In this document: piece after piece, positions 34,998 through 42,830 of the stretch
How positions within the stretch are numbered: the first letter of the stretch is position 1
Layout of the letters: each line of letters starts with the position of its first letter
Source: Chitinophaga silvisoli
Lineage (GTDB): Bacteria > Bacteroidota > Bacteroidia > Chitinophagales > Chitinophagaceae
Length of the DNA stretch: 64,000 bases
Direction of reading: 5' to 3'
Assembly (NCBI RefSeq): GCF_003412465.1
Contig: NZ_QTJV01000018.1
Span: forward strand, 59,578-123,577
Position numbers and translations under genes: made by a program
Notes under the pieces: model-generated
What the model was told of the DNA's origin: nothing
What the model saw: the letters and a program-made list of their open reading frames with translations, nothing else
Database searches by the model: none

Positions 34998-37211
34998 TTA
35001 TTTGTAAATGAACAGTTTTTCAGTTGATTTCTTCCGTCCATCTATAAAGACTTCAATGATATAGTTACCGTTATTTAATAAGCCAACATTCATCTGCTCT
35101 TTTTTGCTATTGCCGGTAAACCGTTGTCTTAATCTCAGTTTACCTGTCATATCATATACCCGGACTTCTGTAATATTCCCGTTCTTCACCGGATTAGCAG
35201 TTCTGGCATTTACATCTTCTGCATATTTCGTTTGCGGAATACTGATCAGAATATTCTCTGCCGCAGGATTTGGCTGGATAATTGGATTAACCGGCGGTAC
35301 CCCACCGCAGCTTTCAGATTTAAATCGGTATGTATAGCTCGTAGTCCCACAATTATTGGTTACAGTAACACGGAAAATTGCCCATTGATCCGGTTCGGAA
35401 AATGTAAAGCGGAGGTTATTACCTACCTGGGACCATGAAACAGGTGAAGACATACCCGCGTTTGTCCATGTTACAGTGCCGGCCCCCTGGATGTTCATGT
35501 TGGTGCTCGTCTGGTAGCCGTAGCAGGCCACATTTGGATAGCTCAGATCAAGACGGCCGGCGGGAGTCAGCACATGTGTAGTGCCATTTACAGTAAAACT
35601 TCCCTGTACAACAGGCTCACCGATAAAAAACTGCTTTGTTGCAGCATACGATGTGCCACAGGGATTGGTAATGGTCGCTGTAAGGGTAAAATAATTATGA
35701 GTGCCGTTATCGGTAACAGTAACAGAACTTCCTGCTGGTGTGAGGGTAACGAATGTGGTGGATGCAGACCAGGTTACATTGGAGCCTGCTGGTAATGCCG
35801 TTAGCTGATATACACCGCTTCCATTGGAACAAATAAAATCAGGCCCTGTAATAGAAGGGGTAATAATTGTGTTTACGTTCTGAGCACCGGTATTGGAAGG
35901 ATCAAGCCAGTCCCTTAGCCGGGTGCCTATACTGCCCCCACCTATCCAGGAAATATCGAAGCGGCCATAAAAGCTGTCAAAGATAGCATCTCCGGGGCAA
36001 TTACCTCTACCACCATGCAATTGTCCGACAATCTGGTGATTGGGATTGAACAAGGGAGAACCTGAAGAACCTCCTTCTATCCCACCCTGATCATACATCA
36101 CCTGCCAATGTGTATGTGCAGGAGAAACAGTGCCACCTACCCAGCTAATATCCGAGGCAAAATCTGTGGCCGCATCATTATCTATTGAAATCTTCATCAC
36201 ATCTCCATTTGGATGATGAATACCAGTGCTACTGGCAGGAGCATTGGTACTCCTGGACCAGCCGGCATAAGTAATTCCGCTGTTCTGCGCCGGGCGTGTA
36301 TTTAATTCCATAAGTGCAAAATCAGATGTCTGCCAGGCAGCCCGAAGCGTTGCGCCATTAAAGGATATAAATGAGGTGCCATCGCTGCTGGTGCATCCAG
36401 GACTTTTATAATTAAAACGAAATACCATACCGCTTACATTCCGGCCATCAGTGCAATGAAAAGCACTTAGAAAATATGGCCTGAAATCATTACAGGTATT
36501 ATTGATCATGGAGCCGGAACACCAGCGATCACCATTCTCCAGGAGCATCATTGCCACAGCATTGGACTCTGTTCTCCAGGCATCTCCTTGCGTACAGTTC
36601 ACATTAATCTCACACGGTAAGGATTGACCATATCCCGCATACTCTTTGTATACCGGCTTATAACCGTGTATTACTTTTTTAATGTGCAGCTGGCTGCGAC
36701 CAGCTACTGCAGCAGGTTCGAAGAGTTCAAGTACAATAGCAGATCCCTGCACAAGATCTGTATTGAATAAATGGGAACTGTTATTCTGTGCAGCAGTAAT
36801 TGGCCCCATCAGCATAGTCTTTTCTGCGTTGTAAATAGTAAGCTCCGCACCTTCTGCCAGCTGGAAATTGTTAAACTGCAAGTTCAGGCTATGCGCACCC
36901 ACAGAGGAGATTCGGAGCTGCCATACTTTGCCTCCTTCAACGTCTGTCCAGCTGCCATTCTTTAAACCGAGGTCCACATCATACCCAACACCAAAACGGA
37001 AAGGCAGATCATGTTGCTGATCATAGGCATCTTCTTTGAGCAGCGAATCAACATTAATACGGGTATTAAGGGAAAACCCGGCAATTCGCGCATTAGGATT
37101 TTCAGGTACCCGGGATGAAACCTGGTCTGCACTGATGAAACGGGTAATAACCTGCGCAGATAAGCATGCTGGTAGTAATGCAAGTAGCAATACCAGATAG
37201 AATTTTCTCAT
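34998..37211 (-). CDS. Secreted trypsin-like serine endopeptidase with T9SS sorting domain
   Basis: 737 residues from ATG 37211 (a TTG three codons earlier is the alternative). Signal peptide, a propeptide-like region to ~200, then a chymotrypsin-fold protease related to lysyl endopeptidases. Triad: H252 (LSAFHC), D297 (TSDFALME) and S383 (GGSSGSP). Several cysteines suggest disulfides. PKD/Ig-like domains follow (~450-640). The C-terminal ~85 residues are a type A T9SS sorting domain (EVRVYDMTGKLRL, LLNNGNYIIEVFIDG, ending KLFIYK). Secreted through the outer membrane and probably attached or released; specificity not determinable. Confidence 0.93.
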   Translation of the reverse strand: MRKFYLVLLLALLPACLSAQVITRFISADQVSSRVPENPNARIAGFSLNTRINVDSLLKEDAYDQQHDLPFRFGVGYDVDLGLKNGSWTDVEGGKVWQLRISSVGAHSLNLQFNNFQLAEGAELTIYNAEKTMLMGPITAAQNNSSHLFNTDLVQGSAIVLELFEPAAVAGRSQLHIKKVIHGYKPVYKEYAGYGQSLPCEINVNCTQGDAWRTESNAVAMMLLENGDRWCSGSMINNTCNDFRPYFLSAFHCTDGRNVSGMVFRFNYKSPGCTSSDGTSFISFNGATLRAAWQTSDFALMELNTRPAQNSGITYAGWSRSTNAPASSTGIHHPNGDVMKISIDNDAATDFASDISWVGGTVSPAHTHWQVMYDQGGIEGGSSGSPLFNPNHQIVGQLHGGRGNCPGDAIFDSFYGRFDISWIGGGSIGTRLRDWLDPSNTGAQNVNTIITPSITGPDFICSNGSGVYQLTALPAGSNVTWSASTTFVTLTPAGSSVTVTDNGTHNYFTLTATITNPCGTSYAATKQFFIGEPVVQGSFTVNGTTHVLTPAGRLDLSYPNVACYGYQTSTNMNIQGAGTVTWTNAGMSSPVSWSQVGNNLRFTFSEPDQWAIFRVTVTNNCGTTSYTYRFKSESCGGVPPVNPIIQPNPAAENILISIPQTKYAEDVNARTANPVKNGNITEVRVYDMTGKLRLRQRFTGNSKKEQMNVGLLNNGNYIIEVFIDGRKKSTEKLFIYK

Positions 37212-37398
37212 GGTTAACAATGATTATAGGTGATTAATAAAAGGATATTCTGGATATGTAATTAGGGTAAAGGGGCATTTAATGGTAAAGAGTTTTTATC
37301 TTCAATATGTGAATATAAGAATAATTTACTAGTGGACGGATGAAATAATTAGGAATAAAATAATCATTTATAATCATGCCCCTCTATCTGTAATATAA

Positions 37399-37799
37399 AA
37401 GAAACCGGAAGATATTTTCAACTGTAAGCGCACGATTGAAGTAAAACTACCTGGCACCAAGCAAGCATTGGAATTAATGGATATTAAGAAAAGCCAGACA
37501 ATAATAGTACAGCAATCTATAGGAACTGCCTATATTCCACCACATAAGTTTAAGGGGAATTTACTGGAACACTACGCGTAATATGTAGATAAAAACAGGA
37601 CCGATGCTAACAGGCTTTACAAAAACAGTTTTAAGCAATTCAAAGAATTTTTAGGACGTAATTTCATTTCACCAGATGACATTACGGAAAACCTATGCAA
37701 AGAATTTAGAAAATTCCTTCTTGCCAAATTTAAAGGGGAAACTCCCCTGGGATAGTATGTATCTTCTGCTCTTATACAGGACTTAAATTTGCCTTTACA
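37399..37799 (+). pseudogene. Relic of a tyrosine recombinase (integrase) gene
   Basis: A plus-strand frame reads KKPEDIFNCKRTIEVKLPG, and later YVDKNRTDANRLYKNSFKQF and ISPDDITENLCKEFRKFLL. This is the SAM-like core-binding domain of Bacteroidota integrases. The frame is broken by TAA at 37579 and TAG at 37753. Immediately after, another frame gives FCSYTGLKFAFT (from 37763), resembling the catalytic Arg-box helix (F-CYTGLRF) with R changed to K. The stretch between the domains is deleted and no His/Tyr motifs remain. A dead integrase of an earlier mobile element. Confidence 0.75.
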
Positions 37800-38157
37800 G
37801 TGATTTTTTTATCGTCTCCAGATGCTTTTCTCCCCAACTACTTAGGGCTAAAACAACCTCCTCCAGGCTAAAACTGTACTCGGTCAATTCATAGGACACT
37901 GTAACTGAAAAGCCTTCGCTGTCGATAACCCGCTTAAGAAATCCATTCACTTCCAAATCCTTCAATTCGTTAGATAACACTCTAGCGGAAATCCCATTGA
38001 CTGCCCGACGGAGCTCACTAAATCGCTTATTGCCATTATACAAAGCTATAATTATCCTAAGCGTCCACTTTCCACCAAGAACAAAGAGTGCATCACCAAC
38101 TGTTTGGATCAGCTTTTCTACTGTTTTCTCATCAAACTTTTTGAAACATTTTTCCAT
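37795..38157 (-). CDS. HxlR-family winged-helix regulator
   Basis: 120 residues from ATG 38157. Signature GDALFVLGGKWTLRIIIALY, NGNKRFSELRRAVNGISARVL, SNELKDLEVNGFLKR. Divergent from the DUF2147/oxidoreductase gene pair. A large palindrome in the shared control region (38171-38208) is the obvious operator, so it probably represses both directions until an electrophile or redox signal appears. Confidence 0.94.
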   Translation of the reverse strand: MEKCFKKFDEKTVEKLIQTVGDALFVLGGKWTLRIIIALYNGNKRFSELRRAVNGISARVLSNELKDLEVNGFLKRVIDSEGFSVTVSYELTEYSFSLEEVVLALSSWGEKHLETIKKSL

Positions 38158-38170
38158 ATTCAACTATACT

Positions 38171-38208
38171 GGTAAACTAAAAGTTACCGGTAACCTTTAG
38201 TTTACTGG
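38171..38208. promoter_or_regulatory. Palindromic operator between HxlR and DUF2147 genes
   Basis: A near-perfect dyad: GTAAACTAAAAGTTAC on the left is mirrored by GTAACCTTTAGTTTAC on the right around the centre ACCGGT. It starts 14 bases from the regulator ATG and ends 48 bases before the DUF2147 ATG. Confidence 0.75.
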
Positions 38209-38255
38209 TAACCTATGATTACCAAATGTATTTACTTTTGGACGAACGATAAAAT

Positions 38256-38705
38256 ATGAAAACAAGAATCTTTTTAGGCGCACTGCTGTTTCTAGGCTTA
38301 TTATGGAACATTGCTTCAGGACAAACCAGGACTGGTGATGAAATAGTTGGTACCTGGACTATGGAAACCGGGGAATCGAAGATCAGAGTTTACAAACAGA
38401 ACGGAGCATTCTTCGGCAAGATGGTCTGGTCGAAAGATATGTATGAAGCTGATGGTAAGACTTCAAGAAAAGACATCAATAATGCCAATGTCAATTTACG
38501 TGATCGCTTTCTCAAGGACCTGACGATACTTGAGCATTTCAGGTTTGATAAAGATGAATGGTCTGATGGCAGGATCTATGACATTAAAAGTGGTAAAACC
38601 TACAGTTGTACCATTAAACTGAAGAACCCGGACGTGATGCTTGTACGTGGATATATTGGAATATCGCTTTTAGGAAAAACTGTATCCTTTAACAGAGTAA
38701 AATAA
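38256..38705 (+). CDS. DUF2147-family exported protein
   Basis: 149 residues with signal peptide (MKTRIFLGALLFLGLLWN, cleavage near ASGQ). Lipocalin-like beta-barrel pattern of DUF2147: IVGTWTMETGESKIRVYKQNG, GKMVWSKD, DGRIYDIKSGKTYSCTIKLK, LVRGYIGISLLGKTVSF. Periplasmic, role unknown. Twelve bases upstream of the oxidoreductase gene, with which it forms an operon under the divergent HxlR regulator. Confidence 0.88.
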   Translation: MKTRIFLGALLFLGLLWNIASGQTRTGDEIVGTWTMETGESKIRVYKQNGAFFGKMVWSKDMYEADGKTSRKDINNANVNLRDRFLKDLTILEHFRFDKDEWSDGRIYDIKSGKTYSCTIKLKNPDVMLVRGYIGISLLGKTVSFNRVK

Positions 38706-38717
38706 AGAATATACCCT

Positions 38718-39737
38718 ATGTCAGCACCAACCAATATTATCAGTGATCAGGTTAATTATCAAGTGGCCATAACACATCCAGGCGAATACGCTGAATTAAG
38801 TATTATAAAAGAACAGATCCGAGCTCCTAATATCGGAGAGGTACTGATCAGCGTTGAATATTGCGGTGTGGCCCTGGGCGATATTTTGTTCAGAAAGGGT
38901 ATCAGTCCTGGTAAATTTCCCATGGTCCCAGGGTACGACATTGTCGGAATCATTATCTCTACCGGCGAAGGTGTTGTGAAATTCAAAAAGGGGGATAGGG
39001 TGGCATGCTTAACATTGACCGGGGGGTATACGACTTACATTACACTACCAGTGAAAGATCTGATCCTGCTCCCCAGCCCGGTAAAACCCGAAGATGCTGC
39101 TGCATCGGTCTTGAATTATACCACGGCCTACCAATTGCTGGTAAATACAGCAAAACTCAAAAAAGGTGATAGTGTACTGATCCATGGTGCCGGAGGAGGA
39201 ATAGGCTTGGCAGTACTCCAGCTCTGCAAATATCTGGGTATAGAAGCCTACGGAACCGTTTCAGCTAAAAAAATGAATGCCGTAAAGCAGGAAGGGGCCA
39301 TTGCTATTGATTACCAACATAGCGATTTTGTTGAATTCATCAGGGAAAAAAAGGCAAATATCGACGCAGTTTTAGACCCTATTGGAGGGTCTCAGCTCTT
39401 CGGATCATTTAAAGTACTTCGTTCTGGTGGTACACTCGTTTCTTTCGGTATCGGTTCTGCTCTTAATGGAAATGGTTGGCCATTCTGGAAACTAATCAAG
39501 GCGATGCTTCCCTTATTGCTGCTTAAATTAAGCTTTCAGAAAAAACATGTGAAACTCTACGTTACTACTTCTAAAACTAAGGGGCTACGTGCATCCTTAC
39601 AAGAGATGATCACGCTTTTGGCCAAAGGGGAAATAGCTCCCCCAATCGCTAAAATATTCAGGCTTAATGAAGCTGAAGCAGCCCATCAGTACTTGCTAAA
39701 AGAGCGTCCTGCAGGAAAAATATTATTGAAACCATGA
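38718..39737 (+). CDS. Zinc-free medium-chain dehydrogenase/reductase (quinone oxidoreductase type)
   Basis: 339 residues; GroES-like N-terminal half (VEYCGVALGDILFRKG, PMVPGYDIVG) and an NAD(P)-binding Rossmann half with VLIHGAGGGIGLAVLQL. No structural-zinc cysteine cluster. Likely an NADPH-dependent quinone or enone reductase, which fits HxlR-type electrophile-sensing control. Second gene of the DUF2147 operon. Confidence 0.92.
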   Translation: MSAPTNIISDQVNYQVAITHPGEYAELSIIKEQIRAPNIGEVLISVEYCGVALGDILFRKGISPGKFPMVPGYDIVGIIISTGEGVVKFKKGDRVACLTLTGGYTTYITLPVKDLILLPSPVKPEDAAASVLNYTTAYQLLVNTAKLKKGDSVLIHGAGGGIGLAVLQLCKYLGIEAYGTVSAKKMNAVKQEGAIAIDYQHSDFVEFIREKKANIDAVLDPIGGSQLFGSFKVLRSGGTLVSFGIGSALNGNGWPFWKLIKAMLPLLLLKLSFQKKHVKLYVTTSKTKGLRASLQEMITLLAKGEIAPPIAKIFRLNEAEAAHQYLLKERPAGKILLKP

Positions 39738-39748
39738 GAGAGGGAATT

Positions 39749-39786
39749 AAGGCTTTAAGTCGTTGGGACTTGAAGCCTTAGTTTTC
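39749..39786 (+). terminator. Terminator of the DUF2147/oxidoreductase operon
   Basis: Arms AAGGCTT-TAAGTC / GACTT-GAAGCCTT and a TTTTC tail, beginning 12 bases after the stop. Confidence 0.75.
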
Positions 39787-39953
39787 ATTCATGCAGCTTT
39801 TCGGAAGACTAAATATTTAAGTCCTTAAAAAGGAATATTTCCAATTACTGTTTTCTCTATCTGCATCCCGGGGACTGCCAGAATTTAGCTATACGAAATA
39901 TCAATGGCAAGCCCCCGGGGCAGACATAAAATCCATGAATGTTAACCTGGGTT

Positions 39954-41021
39954 TCAACATCCCCCCCTGCTGGGTATGGCATAAATCACATTGCCTGAAA
40001 CATATAAATTAAAGACCTTATCCTCCACAGAAGGAAGTAATAATTTCCATGTTTTCCCCTTGTCTGATGACCTGAAAATGCCATCGGGATGAGTACAAAA
40101 GAAGTTTTCACCCACCTGGATAATTGGAGTCATGGAGGCTTTTACACGAGGCCGATTATTCCAGGTCCGCCATATTGAATCGACCAGGCCTTTATTCTGA
40201 AGACCGGGTTCAATAGGCTGCCAGGTTTTACCGCCGTCGTAGGATGTACTTAGTCCCCGGTTACCAGACTCTGAACCGGAAGTGATAGCTGCGAATCCTC
40301 CCTTGATCTTTTTTACATCGAAAGCTACACTGCCCTCATTGCTCACCACCGACCAGCTTTCACCATTATCGGTGGATCTTATTATCCTTTTCATACTGAT
40401 CGCCAACAGTACGCCATTCGCCTCTGCCATATTCCCTACCAGGGATCCGGTATGAACCTGTTTCCAGGTCTCTCCATTGTCAGCCGTTTTAAAAAAGCCC
40501 CTGTCGGTGCCGACGAAAATTGTACCTCCGGTAGTCTCAAAAGCGCTGCGTATTCGTGGCTCCTGGAAATTTTCGAATATTGGCGACCATACACTCGTTC
40601 CGTTTGTTTTTTTCAAATTTATCCCCCAATAATTGAAGCCAAATATCCCGGACTTAGGGGAAGCCATGCTGGAATGTTCGTCAGGCGAAATCTCTTTGGT
40701 CCAAAAAGGAGCTGTAGCATTGGGTACACTGTGATAGAGTCCGTTTCCAACCCTTAAAAACAGCCCTTTATCATTTGCAAAGAAGCTATTTCCCCTGATC
40801 TTTTCTCCCTGCAAATTTTCAGGCAGCCCTTTGCTGATGTCCTGCCAGGTTTGTCCGCCATCTGTAGTTTTAAAAACGATTTTTGCAGTTCCGGAAGTAT
40901 TTGTTTTGGCACTTTGGAGACTATTCCCGGTTATGGATGCCCGTGCCATTTCAGACACCTGATTACAGGAAAAGAGGCATTGGGAAAGGAGCAGGATAGC
41001 AAGATGATAGACGATCTTCAT
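39954..41021 (-). CDS. BNR/Asp-box repeat lipoprotein (sialidase-like propeller)
   Basis: 355 residues starting at MKIVYHLAILLL (an ATG eleven codons upstream is less likely). Lipobox LFSC, C19 lipidated. Five Asp-box motifs are visible: TTDGGQTW, TADNGETW, STDNGESW, SYDGGKTW and SSDKGKTW, so a beta-propeller of sialidase/sortilin type. No catalytic RIP motif was seen, so a binding rather than hydrolytic role is likelier. Divergent from a membrane-anchored winged-helix regulator 146 bp away, probably its controller. Confidence 0.85.
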   Translation of the reverse strand: MKIVYHLAILLLSQCLFSCNQVSEMARASITGNSLQSAKTNTSGTAKIVFKTTDGGQTWQDISKGLPENLQGEKIRGNSFFANDKGLFLRVGNGLYHSVPNATAPFWTKEISPDEHSSMASPKSGIFGFNYWGINLKKTNGTSVWSPIFENFQEPRIRSAFETTGGTIFVGTDRGFFKTADNGETWKQVHTGSLVGNMAEANGVLLAISMKRIIRSTDNGESWSVVSNEGSVAFDVKKIKGGFAAITSGSESGNRGLSTSYDGGKTWQPIEPGLQNKGLVDSIWRTWNNRPRVKASMTPIIQVGENFFCTHPDGIFRSSDKGKTWKLLLPSVEDKVFNLYVSGNVIYAIPSRGGC

Positions 41022-41167
41022 GACTGGAAATGATTTTGTGAAACAATACAGCAAAGCTATCAGGACTCAACTACCTCGAAGAATTTTTGCAGTAAAAAGT
41101 TGTAAAAGGTGCGTAAAACGTTTGTAAAGCCCATTAATACAGGGGGCTAATAGTGTATTTTGCACGC

Positions 41168-42025
41168 ATGAAGCCATTTATTCTATTCGGATCGTCCATC
41201 ATAATCATTTTTATTTTAATTTCTGCTATTGCTTCTCTTAATAAAAAAGATGAAATTCCTAAGAAGCATTTAGAAGTTGTGTTACGGGATATAGGACATC
41301 AGCTTTTGCTCTCAGCTAAAGATTCTTCGTCCCGCGTGCTGCCGGTCAGGCAAATAGATGAAAATACCTACCAGATCTCCTTCCAAAATGATTTTGGGTT
41401 TATCTCGGATACACTCATCAATTTAGTGCAGCGAACATTTCAAAAAAGCGGCCTGGCAAATAATTATATAGTAAGTTTAAAGAATTGTATCCCAAAGGAA
41501 ACTGTCTTTGCATTCGAAATAAATAGCCAGGCCGGTAATTTAACACCCTGCCGGGGGCGTAAACTTGAGGTTGGTTGTTATGCGATTGAAATTGAATTTT
41601 TTAAGAAAACTACGTTTAATTATTTGTGGTTGTTACTATTAATTATTCCTTTGGGTATTGCTGGATTTTATGTAAAAAATAAGTCCCGGAAAGAAGAGGA
41701 GCAAGTATCAATCCCGGATGATAATGATTACCTGCAATTAGGAAGCTTCAGATTCTACACAGATAATAATGTGCTGAAAATAGAGGATAAAAGTATTGCC
41801 CTTTCAGAAAAAGAAACGAACGCGCTAAAAATATTCGCAGAAAATATAAACCAGGTCGTAGAAAGGGAAAAACTGATGAAAGAGATTTGGGAAGACAAAG
41901 GCCTGGTGGTCATCAGTAGAAATGTTGATGTATTGGTGTCAAAATTACGCAAGAAATTAACCGACGATCACTCTATTAAATTTATTAATGTCCCTGGCAG
42001 GGGTTACAAATTTATTATTGAGTAG
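41168..42025 (+). CDS. Membrane-anchored transcriptional regulator with C-terminal winged helix
   Basis: 285 residues from ATG 41168 (GTG 41153 possible). TM1 at ~5-24, periplasmic domain ~25-150 with three to four cysteines (NCIP, TPCRGR, GCYAI), TM2 ~151-169, then a cytoplasmic OmpR-type winged helix (~190-285: FRFYTDNNVLKI, LSEKETNALKIF, NVPGRGYKFI). The order is the reverse of ToxR/CadC, whose DNA-binding domain is N-terminal. A one-component signal transducer acting from the membrane. Divergent from the BNR lipoprotein gene, its likely target. Confidence 0.88.
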   Translation: MKPFILFGSSIIIIFILISAIASLNKKDEIPKKHLEVVLRDIGHQLLLSAKDSSSRVLPVRQIDENTYQISFQNDFGFISDTLINLVQRTFQKSGLANNYIVSLKNCIPKETVFAFEINSQAGNLTPCRGRKLEVGCYAIEIEFFKKTTFNYLWLLLLIIPLGIAGFYVKNKSRKEEEQVSIPDDNDYLQLGSFRFYTDNNVLKIEDKSIALSEKETNALKIFAENINQVVEREKLMKEIWEDKGLVVISRNVDVLVSKLRKKLTDDHSIKFINVPGRGYKFIIE

Positions 42026-42170
42026 CTACCTGTTAAAATTAAGTAAAGTATAAAACCTGGTAGATGGTGTTTACAATTAAGGTAAAACCTCATTTACACA
42101 GGCTATGAAATGGTGTACCCATCATTTCACTTCTCCCATCCATTAACCTTGAAAATCAATCCCTTTCCAA

Positions 42171-42644
42171 CTATTTAAATCTCAAATTCAAGGCCACCTC
42201 CTTCTTCGCCTCAGCCAGCACAAACAAACTCCTAATCTTATAAATATTATCCAGCTTAGACAGCTTATTTAAATTAAAAGCTTCATAAGCATCCATATCC
42301 GTTACGACTACTTTAATCAAATAGTCAAATTGCCCATTCATCTTATAACATTCCATCACCTCGGGAAAAGTATTGATCTTCTCCTCAAACGCCACCAACC
42401 AATCATGCGACTGCTCTTTCAATGTCACACTGGTATACGCCACCAGGTGTTTGCCCAACTTATTCCTGTTCAACACAGCAATATACCGCTCAATATACCC
42501 TTCCGCTTCCAGGCGTTTGATACGTTCAAAGACTGTTGTAACAGACTTATTCAACCTGGCGGCAATTTCCTTGTTCGTTAAGCGGGCATCTTCCTGAAGT
42601 ATATCTAAAATACTAATATCAACGCTATCTGGGGTAAAACTCAT
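42171..42644 (-). CDS. Lrp/AsnC-family transcriptional regulator
   Basis: 157 residues from MSFTPDSVDISILDILQ, chosen because the family HTH begins here; upstream codons are unlike the family. HTH (~7-55: ARLTNKEIAARLNKSVTTVFERIKRLEAEGYI) and a RAM ligand-binding domain (~65-150: VMECYKMNGQFDYLIKVVV). Divergent from ppsA with 186 bp between starts, so control of ppsA by amino-acid or related effectors is plausible. Confidence 0.94.
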   Translation of the reverse strand: MSFTPDSVDISILDILQEDARLTNKEIAARLNKSVTTVFERIKRLEAEGYIERYIAVLNRNKLGKHLVAYTSVTLKEQSHDWLVAFEEKINTFPEVMECYKMNGQFDYLIKVVVTDMDAYEAFNLNKLSKLDNIYKIRSLFVLAEAKKEVALNLRFK

Positions 42645-42830
42645 ATCGAATTTTTGAGTGGAATCTATCAATAACCACGACCATTTCCGAAAAAAAAATG
42701 CCCGTTTGGCTAAATTAAGGTTTTGTTTTCGTCTAATAATCAACCTCGTAGTTATAAATCCCGACAAACTCTATTATTGCATCAAAGCAAACATGCCACG
42801 TTACTTATAATCTTCCCAAAACAATCTTTT

